A program made the position numbers and the translations under genes. The notes beneath the pieces were generated by a model, which saw only the letters and a list, made by a program, of their open reading frames with translations, made no database searches and was not told the origin of the DNA. From Tremella fuciformis (Eukaryota > Basidiomycota > Tremellomycetes > Tremellales > Tremellaceae), in assembly GCA_032768795.1 (NCBI GenBank), contig CP136490.1:7564001-7628000 (forward strand): a stretch of DNA of 64,000 bases, given 5' to 3'. Position 1 is the stretch's first letter. Each line of letters opens with the position of its first letter. Shown here piece by piece: positions 39,601-52,253 of the stretch.

Positions 39601-42600
39601 TCACAGGTCCATCCCTTCTTCAAGTTGCAGTGTGACAAAGCGATGACTCAGCGCAGGCAGCTCATTCGACATCGCTTTGAGACGAGGGACGAGCCGCGCA
39701 GCTTCAGTCGTGGCTTCACCAAGTAGCTTGAACCTAGGAATGGGGATCTTTGAAAGATCTCCACCTCTTCGCCTGAACACCAGGGTGTCATCTTCCTCAT
39801 ACTGAGGCTCATCGCCCTCGAAACCAGCAAAATTTGGGGCCCGCTTCATCCCCTTCTCGTTGTGTTCTTTATTACCACGCACGAGCTTCAGATCTGCGTC
39901 GAGCTTTTTGAAGGCTTGGAACGCCGATTCCAAAAAGTTGGGGAGAATGGCAAAATCGCCCTCTGTGTCTCCCCAAGACAAGTCGTAATCGAAGTCCAAC
40001 GTTGGCGGCGCAGGAAGCTGAACCGAGTCCATCGTCAATGTCTGCGCATCAGCTATGTTGAGACGAACAGCGGCACGCCTGACCATGCGGGGGAGAGATG
40101 CCACCTCGCGTCGTCCATATCTGGCAGACAGGTCGAGCAGCTGTCTAGGCGTGATCGTTGGCTGCTCGTATCGAGTCACTCGCTGGCCGTCGCTCGTATC
40201 CCAGCGCACGTACTCGACCAGCAGATCAAGATCCCTATGGGGGAAGTCCTCCTTCGTTCTGGATCTCTTCAGGTCCGCCTTGACCCTGCCGACGATGAAG
40301 CGGTAGAAATCGGCGGCATGTCCGTCTTCTGCATCATCCTTGAACGTACCAACGTCTATACCTGCGAGGTCGAATTGCATGGTCTGGGATATGCGAAGGC
40401 TGTTGCTCGAGGAAGCGCTCAAACCGGCCTTTCTAGCGGTTTGCGCGATTGCGGCGACCACAGGAGCTGGTTCGAGTAACCTTCGCTGCTCGCGCGCCGC
40501 AAACTCCTTCGATCGACCCAGTGCATCGCGTCGCTGGTTGATGACTTTGTCGGATATGCTGTACACAAGCTGGGCTAGGTCTGGCAGGTCGAAAAGGCGC
40601 AGGACGCCTTCGAGTCTTCCGGCATTGACAGTAAAAGCCAGAGCGACCTGAGAGTCTCCTTCCGATTTGCCTGTAGACCAGTCATCGGCCAGAGTGACCG
40701 TCGAAGGTGCGAGTCTGGTGTCAGAATCTCACAGTTGCTCCGTCCATAAGACTCACCTCATTCGTACAATATTCTTAGTCTGTCTGAGGAACAGGCTCGC
40801 CATGAGATTGCCTCCCTCGATCTTCAGAGACAACATGGTTGCGGCCAAATAGTTCGAAGCGCGCGATGATCTCCGAATGGTCGAGAAACGCAAACTCTCG
40901 CTTCTCACTTCCCCAGAAATATCGCCAGTGGCCTCGATGTGCGTCAAACCCGCATTGACTTCTAGCTCCAAGCGCTCTCCGTTGGATAAAGATCGAAGGA
41001 CTATGGGTGTCAACTGCAGCTTCGCCCTTGTGACCGCGAGATCCGCGTCAAAGACGACCGTTTTGAAGCGGAAGAGGGCGACAATGGGCAACTTGGGTAC
41101 AGCAGCCACGTGGGCGGCATTGGGCACTGCCTCTGCTGGAGGCTGGCCCAGCCGCTTTAAACCTGGAATGTTGTCTACCCAAATTGCCATGAACATGAGG
41201 AAGAGGGAGAAGGAATCCAATCGGAACTGAGCCGAGATTTGGGTCTCGAAAACCACAGATAGACCGGATAGGTGCTGCTCTGTGGAGCGAAGATACGAGA
41301 CGGAGAAGGCCAGATCTTTCGCCCCCGCAATAACGCAGTTGCGATCGGGGTCATTGATAAGACGATGTCCTAACTCCGAGGTCACCCCTGAGATCGATCC
41401 TGCAACAGTGACAAAATTGTCGCCGCCGACCGTCGTGGTAGCAATGAAGCCCCCGCTATCCCATCGCAAGGTGAGGAAGGCCTCTGAATCAGGTCGGCAG
41501 TCGAACCGTAATGTGGAGCGATCGATCCGCAAGGTAACGCGTATTCTCAATTTGCCAGTCGATCTGCTCAACATGGCAAGCGAGGAGGTGCTTGTCGACA
41601 CCGTGGTCATTGTGTCCGCCGGATCATCGTGCGTTGCCGATATAGATGGTTGACTGTGAGTTGCAGGAAGCTGTGGGCGTCGACCGGGCTCCGAGTGCGG
41701 GGGGAGGGGATCTTGACTCAAAAAGGTAGGCGTAATGGACGGCCGCGTAGGGTTGATTGGAGACGATTTGCGGATTTTATTCTGGTTCTCGATGCGTTCG
41801 GCGATGTCTATGAAGAAAGGCAAGATTGTCGGGTGTAAGGTGTTCTCACTAGCATGTACGGCCTGTTCTGTGAGCACGTCAATGCTACTACAGGGTACCA
41901 TCACTTACCGCATTCAAGACCAGTTGGGCGTCACCTTCGATGCGAGATGGGTCGGAGGCGCTGTGAGAGGCGCTAGTATAGTCGACCCAGGCAGACACGG
42001 TGGGTAGAATGAAAGTATCGGTGGTATCGACTCTCCTTCCTCGAACCCACTCAGTGTGCATTGCCGTGGATCTTCGACTTGATAACCGATTGAAGATTAG
42101 GGTACCGGAATTGAAGGTGAAAGACAAGCGAATGAGGAATTGCTGAGTGGGACGAGCCGACTGGGGAGCCTCCTCGACATCGTATTTAGCAGCCACGGAC
42201 TCAGCAGGGATTTGCTTCGCGAGTTCGGACCGATATTGCCGCTCGAGCTCGATGATACGGTGTTTTCCGTGATCATACAGAGATATCAGCCGAAAGATTG
42301 CGTCTGCCACTGTGGGCGCCAGCGAAAGACGAAAATTGGTAGCGGAGGAATGTGCTGTCAATGTCCAGAGTTCGACCGACGTTGACATTTGAGCTTCACA
42401 CACAATCGAGGGTAGGGTCATTTGGTTGTCGCAAATGACAGCACCCTGCTCAAAGTGGCCGGATTGGCTTTGATCGAAGCGATCCACGAATTGCAGCGCC
42501 ATGTTTTCCACAAGGAATCTTGCTGTTTCGTTTCGTCTGTTGCTGAAGTCGACATCTTTGATGGAGAATAGTAAAGCAGGCATGGAGGACAACTCGACAT

Positions 42601-45600
42601 CTTGCACGCCTAAAGTCGATTCGTCAATCAATGGGAAGGCGATCCCAAAACCGCTGACGCGGATGCGAAGCCATCTGGTAGCGAACCAGCTAGCGACTGG
42701 CTTACTTTCCTTATCATTTGCCTCGAGCCTCTTCAGAATCTGGGTGGTTTGCTTTCTTACTTGATGTACCTGCTCCGCCTTGTGGTCGTACAGAACGTGT
42801 ATGTCGGACGACCAGCTCTGTATGAGATCGGAAATCTCACTGAGCGCAGCGACCTGCATGACGGTGTGCACTTGCCGAAGATTCAAGGTCAGCCTGGAAG
42901 CTTTGACGTCCTCGTCAGGGCGTTCGTCAATTTCGATATCACCGACCATATAAGCTGACCGATGTTTCCGAAGTGGCTGTTCACTTTCGGAAAGCGGTTC
43001 ATGCCCGAGGTGACCGAGAGACAGACCCATGTGCTGAACCTTGGCATTCCAACGCAGGTCGGCGTCATCACCGGTGTGATTTGACGCACTGCCATGCAGG
43101 TTGAGAGCCTCGAATAGAAGGGTGGTGTTGACGTTGTCTGCCCGCAAACCGAAACGCACTCCTGCAATTGTTATGCGCAAGTGTAAGCGAACTTTCGTCT
43201 TGCTGTGATCCGATTGAGCAGATGCCCTCTTCTGATGTCGATCCTTGATCGCACTTTCAATTGAATGACGATATTGCTTTACCACCTTCATCATCTCCCC
43301 CGCGAGGCGTTGGTGAAGCGATAGCAAACGATCGAGAATCACAGGCTTCAGAGTCCCAGTGAAAAAGCCCACGTTTACGGAGGCAACGAGTTTTTGCTGT
43401 AAACCGGCATCGTAGCTGCCAAGCACGTCGAGAGAAGGTAGTCTGAGTTGCGAAGAGTCGTGTTTCTTCGATCTCGACTTCTTGCCATCAGGCTGGAGGA
43501 CGGTCTCCTCCAGGTGCGCTCCAACAAGCTGGGGTTCTAGCCTTAATCCGAAACGATAATGCTGACTATCGTCTTCGACATTGAGGTAAACCCTACCCAT
43601 CACCCAACGAACGAACAATTGGGGTGCGGCGCGCATCTGGACAAACGCGGACGACAGCACCATATCGAATACCGTCCGTTTCGGGATTGCCTTTGGCTTG
43701 ACGACTCGGGTAGACCGCGTAGATATCAGGGTCTGAACGTCGTCGATGACGGGCTTGAAGTGAGGATAATACTCTTGCCGCCATGAAGACGCAAAGTCCA
43801 AAAAATTATTTGGAAGCGGGTGAGTTTCTATGCGGAGATCTCGCGCGCCCAACAAGATACGACTGTCTGCGCGGGCGGGCGTTGAAGCGATTTGCTCTTC
43901 GGTCACAATGCGTAGCTGATCGGCTCTGCACAACACGGCTAGTCTATCTTGTGGGAGACATTCGAGATCCCGGCCCCGCACAGGCTGCAAGAGAGATAGG
44001 TCGACCTGATCAAATACAAGTTGGACTGATTTGCGACCGGTATCTTCCTGATCATCGTCGCGCGTGATCTTTTTGCCAATGACATTGTTCGTTCCTCCAG
44101 AGAGGTGAAGGCGAAGCCTAACACCGCCTCCGATGAGATTGGCCTCTCCTTGGCCGAGCGACGTACTCAGCGCAAACGTATACGACTTTGGCTTCTTGGC
44201 GGGTATAGACGCTGCTGGATTTGGCGTCCCGCCAGGCATACTCATAAGTCGATGCAGCGCAAAGAGTAAGCTGTTGAAAAGGCGCACATCGAGGCTCTCT
44301 ACAGCCGTGACGACTCGAAGATGTGTTGCGGGTTGACCTTTCTTATTGAGATGGCTTCGATTCCAGCCAAAGGAGACCGTCTTTACATTCAACCAGCTTG
44401 TCACGATCTTGTCCGCCTCGAGCAAACGCCCATGATGTTGCAAGCCGAACTTTTCGACAAATACCACGATAGTCAGTCCGCTTTTGTGGGAGCCGCCAGG
44501 CGTCGATTCGACGTTGTTAATCTGCCCAAATGCTCGACGCATGAACTCGAGTTGGCGGACCACATGTTCTCGTCCGCCAGTCTCATAGTCAAGCGCCGCC
44601 AGTTCCCTCGACACAAAGGCTGCAGATTCTGCCAAGTCCTGCGGCTCTGGAGATTGCCTAGGTATCACCCGCAGCCAATGGCGAAGCCGCGCAAGCATGA
44701 TCCAGCCGATATCTCGGCGTATATTGCGCTGATCCTGGATATGGAGACCATAGGTGAACTCGGTCATAAAGTCGGGAACAGCGGATTCGCCACTATTCTG
44801 CACTGCGTTCGCAGTGATCTCGTACAAAAGGTTGGCCTCGGTTGAGGAGCGAGCGGTTGTCGACTTCAAGCCCTCCATGCTCGACAAGAATGGTTGAATC
44901 ACTGCTTGGACCACTGAGACAGCCGGGGTGACTGCATGCACATCGACTGAATTGGCCCCCACGGTCAGACTAGAATTCTCGCGATTCCGATGTCCATTCA
45001 GGTTGATAGTGTTGGCAGTCATCTGTAGCATCGGCCAACCATCCGGAGACAAGACAGGTGGCTTCGTAGCTTGACGAAGCGTGGGAATCTGTGGATGAAG
45101 GGCGAGGACTGCTAAGGACATCTGTTCCAGGTTGGCTGACAGGCCAGTAGCGTTATCCTGTTCGGAGCCTCTGGGTTGCTGTAGGAGCTGGACCGTGAGT
45201 TGTTGCAGATCAACGTCCACGGAGGAAGCCTCAGGTCCATCACTGATGATCGCGAGGGATGAGAGCGGGAAGCGTATGTTGAGAACCAGCGGCTCAGGAG
45301 TTCGGCCAACTTTGGGGATGGCCTCGGTGTGGTAGAAGAGGAGGTCGTCCAGTGCTAAGTCGGGACGGACTTTCTGAAGCTTCAGTATACATGGACAGAT
45401 CCCCTCAAAAAGTCCTCACGAGCGATTGTGAAGCGGCCAACACATCGCTGACCACTTGCATGATGGCCGGTCGCAATTTCACCCGCATGTTCTGACAAAG
45501 GACAGACATAACTTTACCGTGATCGACAGCCGTCGAACCGAAAAGAGCATCACCCTCTGAGTGTGCCAATGGTATCTGTTGAATGCCTGGAAGAGACGAG

Positions 45601-48600
45601 CGGAACGCCCTGTTTCCTTGTAGTCGTAGAGCTAGGGCCGAGGCCATATCGTGGCCCCCGGTAGTCGCAGATATGCCCGGAGAGTAGCTACTTGGCACAG
45701 TGGATGTGTCCGATTCGTCGGAAAAGTCCTCTGACAAGCTGATCATGGATGCTAAGCGTGAGCGCCGTTTTGGCCTTCGTGGATGCGAGGCATCGTGCGG
45801 CCCCTCCGAGTCATCAGGCGACGACGACCTGGCTATTTGTGTTCGGAGCGGAGCCGAGACGGACAGATCTTCATCTGACGAGATTTCCGAATCGTCTTCA
45901 AGAGAGTAAGGGATGGGTAGAAAGATGCCATTCTTGTGCTGAGTTGACGTCCCGGCGTCGGCCTGGGAATACATGTACCATATCCGCTTCGTGAGGGAAT
46001 CCTCCTTTCGGATGAATGCTTGTTGACGATTCGCCGCATCCTGCCAGCGATGTGGAGCCTTGTACATGTCGAAGGCTAGTTCGGTCGAAAGCTGAGCTGC
46101 TGAGACCCCTGTGTCATCGCTTCCCCGCCGGAAGGCCCCAACATTCAACGCTGGCAATACGAGCCCTAACCTTGATTTGCAAGTCCTAGAAGCCAATGTG
46201 CTTGTGTCAAGGTTCATGCCCAAGGGAAGCTCGCACGTTATGACCGAGTCCGAGGAGGACAGAGTCGTAGCAACGTGATCTGTAGTGAATTTGAAGAAGG
46301 TCACGTCCGGTGGTGACTTGATAATGTATGTGGCGGTCGGTGCGTTGTCAATGTCCTCGAAATTGAAGACGACCGCTCGAATGGCATGAAGGATCGTGTC
46401 GACCGTTCCCAAAGTCACGAAGGCTGAGATGCGAGGTACAACTGCCTCCCAGAGACATAGGTAAGTTGTGGCGCGGGGCTGCGGGCCGAAGAGGCGAATG
46501 GCTTTCAGATTGATGCCCTCGATGAAGATAACATCTTGCGGATCGGATATCGGTGCTTCTCCTGTTGTGTAGACCGCCTCGAAATCGTCTTCGGCGATGA
46601 TGTATGTCGGCAGCGCGTCGAGGGACAGCTCCATGAAGTGTTCAATCGACTTGAGATTCATTTGCAATTGTGGAACTGGCATGACCAAGCCTCTTGTGCA
46701 GCCGTAAATCTCGTCTGGGAGAAGGATCATGGAATCAACCACGTCCATTGTGACATAGACCGCATAGGGATCAGAGCGACCTGGCCGGTATTTCTCTTTC
46801 ACTGGGTCTCCAACCGATCGAGGGTCATGATCGAACTTCTCAAGAAACTCGTTCAGATTAGAATATTGGGTGAAACCACCGAAGTAATTGTCTTTGATAC
46901 AGAACAATCTGCGCAGCACCCAGCCCATGGATTTGAAGATAACTTTACTGCCTTCCAGATGAAGGCGCATGGTCTCCTGATGTTCAGGACTTGGCGTTGA
47001 GTAATATCGGTAGGATCCCGTCGCTTTGATGTGCCCGATCTTGCCAATTTCAATTGGATCAGGCGAGTCGAATGAGCGATGTGTGTCCCATGCGGGAAGG
47101 GACAACTCCACGCGAGCATCATTTCCGTCGATGGAGAAGGGGACGACGGAGAATTCCGGCCTATAGCGGGTCGTGGCGACCGCCACATAAGCGCCCAGTC
47201 GAGGTCCGTAGACGTCCATGAAAGCGTTGCTTTCCCTCGACTTGGGATCATCGACGATATTGAAGTCGTTGACGAACAGATGAACAGCATAGTTGACCAG
47301 GCTGATGCGAAAGTTATAATGGTTTGGCACGAAATGGTGGAAGTCGCCTGTAACGCCCGACGACCAATCGCGGGATAGGTCAGAGATCAGAGTCGTGTGA
47401 TCGCGGAGTAGAGTGATATCTGGGGAGTCCACGCTGATATCAAGGCCCCAGTCCCTTTGCGCGTCCCAGCGAAGAGGCGTAGGCATGGTCATCGATAGTT
47501 TGCACGATTTTGCTTTCACAAAACTCTGATATGCCACACTGGAGGCGATCTCCAGTGAATCCAGATTGAGCACTAGCATGGCGTCGTATCCGTGGGTGGT
47601 GGCGAACTGAGATTGAGTGTAAACAATGGTGGAATTGGCGCCCGCAACGATTTCAAGCCAGCCATACTTGCGCTCGACATTATTTCCCATGTTGTCGAAA
47701 AGCCAGTCTTTAGAGGGCTCTCTGGTTGGGATGATGAGCTTGGTGTCGCGCTCGAGTAAGATGTTCAAGACCAGCGCGCTATGTATACGAGTGTCGCCTG
47801 GCTGCAGCCTTTGCTTGGGTTCCGAGTCAAAGAAGATAGACGGTGCGAAAGCGCGCTGAAGAGCATCTCGCTGCCGATCTGCCCAAGGTCCGTAGGTGAC
47901 ATCACCACCGTAGATGGTGATGTCGATGCCGTATTCTGGAGGCAAATCGACATTGCCAAACTCGTCCGCCTCATCCTGACTTAGGAGCTCTGTCGGGAAC
48001 GGCACCTGTCCAGGCGTATCCGAGTAATACAGAACGTCCAATCTTTCGGATACCAGCAAAGTTGTCTTTTTCGCATACTCTCGTTCCTCCCTCTTCGGAG
48101 GTCTTTGATGACTGTTTTCTGGCTGACGATAACGAGCTAGACCCTTCCACACCTTGTCTTGCGGGAGTCCGACGACCGGTGGCGACGAGAACTTTGGATT
48201 GTACAGAAAGGCATAACGTTTGGCGAGGGCATGGAACCCGGCGAAGGTTGAAATCGTCGAAGGTGGATTCCTTGCGATGTCTCTGTCTTGCTTCAGCAGC
48301 TCATCGTATGTCTTTCTTCCATGCGCTAGCAGACTACCGGAGTAATCGACATTTGTGCGCATCAAGACATGCGGCTTTTCGAATGTGAGATCCGCCTCCA
48401 TACGGTAAATGTCGCATACCGAGCGGGACTACATCTTGAGCATTGGTACAGCAATGGACCGGTCCACTCACATCGGTCACCCTCAGAGTCCCATCGGCGC
48501 GCTTAAAGTCTCCGACCAGAACCATCGGTGTAGCATCACTGCCGAGCAAGATCGACCCTGTCACGATGCGTATCTCCAGGGGAAGCGACTCTCTGAACCA

Positions 48601-49311
48601 ATCCACTCCGTCCTTGATCGGTTTGTTGACAGGCTTGAGTGTATATGGGAGATCGCTGGCAGCAGCGAGTGGTCGGACATCATGCAACCCGTTCGAGGGT
48701 TGCGACGCTGCATCGGCGACCGTCTTCTGCCGTGCTCTTCGCCACCTGGTCCGTAACCCACTTGGTTCTGCTGGCGGTTTCTGCAGAGAATCTGCTGAGG
48801 ATGTCTTGGACTCCACATTCTCCCGCTCATGCTTCTTCATGCGCTCGACAATCGCATCGTATGCGGGGGTCCGGTTGAAGACGAACGCTTCGACACCTTC
48901 CGCAGTCACCGCAATACGGCAAGGAAGGTGAGCTACACTAGTCAGCTTCTGGGCCGAACTAACGGACCGGCAGGACAGACCTCGCTTCACATTCTGACTT
49001 GTCTCGTCATTGTTCTGCCGCACTCGAAACAACCAATAGCGCCAGGTGACATGTCCGTGCAGAGCTCGGATGCTGAGGTTGCTGGAATGATACTCGACAT
49101 CGCGGAAGGCGATCCGGCCCGCCAGCGGCGATATTTGAAGACTTCCAATGACAATGTAGGCGTTGTGCTTTCTCCAAGTGTACACTCGGATCCCAAATGC
49201 GAACACCGAAGCGAGGAGTCGATTCCAGTAGAAGAGAAACGCCGAGGTAACGATGAGGATGACCAGAAGTGAAACCAACAACAGCCAGTTGACGGGGTCG
49301 ACATCCGCCAT
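39601..49311 (-). CDS. CSF1: Csf1, bridge-like lipid transfer protein (BLTP1/Tweek family)
   Basis: Exons 49311-48981, 48932-48472, 48428-45420, 45373-41909, 41862-40757 and 40714-39601 give 3161 aa (yeast Csf1 is 2958). The N-terminal membrane anchor WLLLVSLLVILIVTSAFLFY (~9-28) is followed by the conserved YTWRKHNAYIVIGSLQISPLAGRI region. The rest is the long repeating beta-groove body typical of RBG proteins, with Ser-rich inserts (e.g. DDSEISSDEDLSVS). Csf1 spans ER and partner membranes and channels lipids for GPI-anchor synthesis and cold adaptation. The first intron (48 nt) is frame-preserving. It shares a 218-bp divergent promoter with the WD gene at 49530. Confidence 0.92.
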
Positions 49312-49529
49312 GGCTGAATGCCGCCTCAGGACCCTCTCATGTCGCGAGAGTCATACTGCGCCTTGCAACTGAACAAGTGACAGCAGCAAACACCTACGAA
49401 TAGATCGAGGACGGACGCGGTTAATCACGCACAGACCACGTGATAGTGTTCCGAAAAGCCCGGTCGCCACCCTCGATGGTCAGCGTCGACTTTTACATCC
49501 CTTCTTGACTCTTAGAGACTTGTAGCACT

Positions 49530-51012
49530 ATGCCCGCATACATAGGCGAGCTACCCAACATGTGGTACGATACCGTGCGGCAGCGTTACTTCCCGGGCGT
49601 CCGACCAATATTCGAGGACGAATCCACGGGCGAACCTTCGCGCTCATCGTCGCACCGAGGTACACGGTATATGGTATTCGAGGCGGATCGGGACAGCAAG
49701 GCCAAGAGGAAACTCAGCTGGTCCGATGCCGGGATCATCACCGCAGCGTATCCTGCGCTCTGTGCAGCCAAGACAGCAAAGCCCGTCAAGCACAAAGTTT
49801 CATCGCTATCATTGCCTCGCCAGAGACTGGGTCACTTCCGGCGAAATAAGGCCGCACGAGAAGATAGGTAGGCCTTCTCTCACATTTCCAGCACGGTTTG
49901 CTTATCCAAAGTCACGGGAGGAACCTCATACGAGATCTGACTCACGAGGTCACTGAAAGACCTGTGATTTGCGAGGATGAAGCCATCACATCCTACACCA
50001 GTTTTGCTGGTGGTGCATATCTTGCTTCGACAGATCACGGCCGCGTGACCGTACGCACAGCCGACTCGACCCTGACCGACTACGCGGTGTGCAACAACAA
50101 GCTCATGCATGTGCATCTCGACGTGCCCCGAATGTCCTACATGAGCGTATCCGAAGCAGAAAGTCCTCACGTCCATTTCTTCCGGCGAGATCCAGATTAT
50201 CCTGATGTCGAGGGCGATGCGACCACCTGCGAATTGCCCCGCGGCGATCTTTTCACGGCCCATTCCTTCGACGGCCAATGTGCTCTGGGAAGGAAGGAAT
50301 CTCTCCTGACTGTTTTCACTACGGACAACGAAGTACGATTCACGAGGAGGCGATTCGCGAGCGATGTCATGGCAGTCAACCACGAAAACCGGAATCTGAT
50401 CTGGGCTGGCACGAGGTCGGGCGGTGTCTTCCTCGATGACCAGCGAGTGTGGGGCAATGCTGCAAGACGAACGTTATTCCGGCTCACCGCGGACAAAGCA
50501 GTGGTTGGCGTCAAACGTTTGGAGGATGGAGCGGTTCCTTGGGGAGTTCTGGTCAGCGCCATGAAGCACGAGGTAAGTTCATGCCTGAGGACGTCGCTCA
50601 CAATCAGTTGGCAATATTCGACGCGAGATATGGTGGTCGTCCCCTTATGGAACTCGACGGACATATCAATCATTTCTTGTCCGGTCTCGTCGGTCGATAC
50701 CGCTCATGCCAGGCTGTGTTGACGCTTCAGGGGCTCTGTACCACGCCTGACGACCGATTCGTGTTTGCTGCTGGATCAGACCGTATGATCCGAGCCTGGT
50801 CGACGTTGGACGGCAAGCGTGTCGAGCCTGTCATGCCGAAAACACGTTTAGAGCCGCAAGGCCCCTTGGAGACGAAACTTGCGGCACGAGTTAACACCTT
50901 GGCGTTCCGACCCGACGACTGGGCATTGGACGTAGTTTTGCAGGGGGAAGTCCGCAGATATCATCGTTTTGAACAGCCTCAGATTGACTTTTTGGGTTGG
51001 TTGTCAGATTGA
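49530..51012 (+). CDS. DCAF4-like WD-repeat protein
   Basis: Exons 49530-49867, 49912-50572 and 50608-51012 give 467 aa. The start LPNMWYDTVRQRYFPG matches the signature found at the N-terminus of DCAF4/WDR21-like proteins. Weak beta-propeller blades follow (YLASTDHGRVTVRTADST; LCTTPDDRFVFAAGSDRMIR with a WD-like end RAWSTLDGKR). DCAF4 proteins are substrate receptors of CUL4-DDB1 ubiquitin ligases in animals and plants; the role in yeasts is not established. Introns are 44 and 35 nt. The following 51013-51263 is a convergent 3' region without features. Confidence 0.6.
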
Positions 51013-51263
51013 GCGCTGCTACACATGGCATGTTGTAGACGTTGTATTGTTACCCTTGTAGCCTTGACATGTTGTCACTTCATCGCTCCAGCTCGGCTCT
51101 GTATACGATTGATCGCTGTCTCTGATCTATCGGACATATTGTGCATGCGCAGGTTGGCAGGCGTGAAGCGGCGCCCTGTTATCTAGCTACCCTTGAGCTT
51201 GCTATACAAGCACAAGCAGCCCTGCTCGGCCGATCGACTGGATAGCCTCTCTCAATCATTTGC

Positions 51264-52022
51264 TCATTTCGTCTTTTTCGTCTCTTCAGCGGCCACTTCT
51301 TTGCCATGCTTGGCCTCCCAGTCCGCCCGCAGCTTGTCCTCGGCGCGCTTCGCATACTCCTGCCCGAATTGCAGCATGATGATGCCCAGCGTGAGCAGGC
51401 CGACGAGCGCGTTCCCAGCAGCCATCACGCGCACAGCTTCGACCCTCTCGGCCTCGGTAGGCGGCTTCTCACGCGGAGGCGGGGGAGGGAGGATGGAGAA
51501 GGTCGTGGTGGTTGTCGACTCCGGCACTGCGTCCTCAGCAACACTCTTTCGGAGGTTTCCCGGATTCGAGCATACAAAGAGGGTGGACTCACGGAATGTG
51601 CGCAAGGAGGGGATGTGGACGGTGATGTAGAAGATGATGATGGCCGCTTGGAGAGCTGGGATCAGCCGCTGCACAGGAGAGATGGAGAGAGGGTGACACG
51701 AACCGATGCATGAGCCGTCAAAGTACACCGCACTCGTGTCCCACTTGTTCAGCTTGACGAAGAGCGCCAAGAGGGGCAGGATGAGCGCGACGTGGAAAAG
51801 CGCCTTGACGGCGCCCGGCGACTCAAACCAGATCCCGTAGAACGAGTAGGCATTCTCGACCGCTTGGTCTGTCACCGGGATGTAGAGCAGCGGAATGTCC
51901 ACCTGACCAGATTAGCACATGTCTTGCGATGCAGGAGGAATGTGGCATACGACTTGGCAAACGAAGATCATGCCGAGCATGAAGGACGCCGAGCCCAGCA
52001 CGACGGACTGAGAGAAGCCCAT
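51264..52022 (-). CDS. SHR3: Shr3, ER packaging chaperone for amino-acid permeases
   Basis: Exons 52022-51951, 51902-51704, 51655-51593 and 51526-51264 give 198 aa. Two introns (48 and 66 nt) preserve frame, so the unspliced ORF is misleading. Shr3 family start GFSQSVVLGSASFMLGMIFV then VVDIPLLY. Four membrane segments follow, with the conserved NAYSFYGIWF loop after the first, VYFDGS, and HIPSLRTF. After a Pro/Thr loop the last helix is AAGNALVGLLTLGIIML, ending in a charged KxKxx-like tail (EETKKTK) suited to ER retrieval. Shr3 prevents aggregation of amino-acid permeases and loads them into COPII vesicles. Confidence 0.88.
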
Positions 52023-52253
52023 CCTGTGTGTTGCGCGGAGTTGCTTGGGTTGGGGGCGCGAAGGTATATGTACAGTACCGTTGCAGAAGAGAAGAACAGA
52101 TGGAGAGGCTGGTGGTGACAGACGGCGTTATCGGGAATTAGCGAGCCGAGGACGCCTCTTAATGGCTCGAGATAAGCATGCTCGAAAGCGTCATGCGGTC
52201 CCATAAAACACCTCGACTCCAGGTAATTACATACAAGCAGTTATGTTACATAG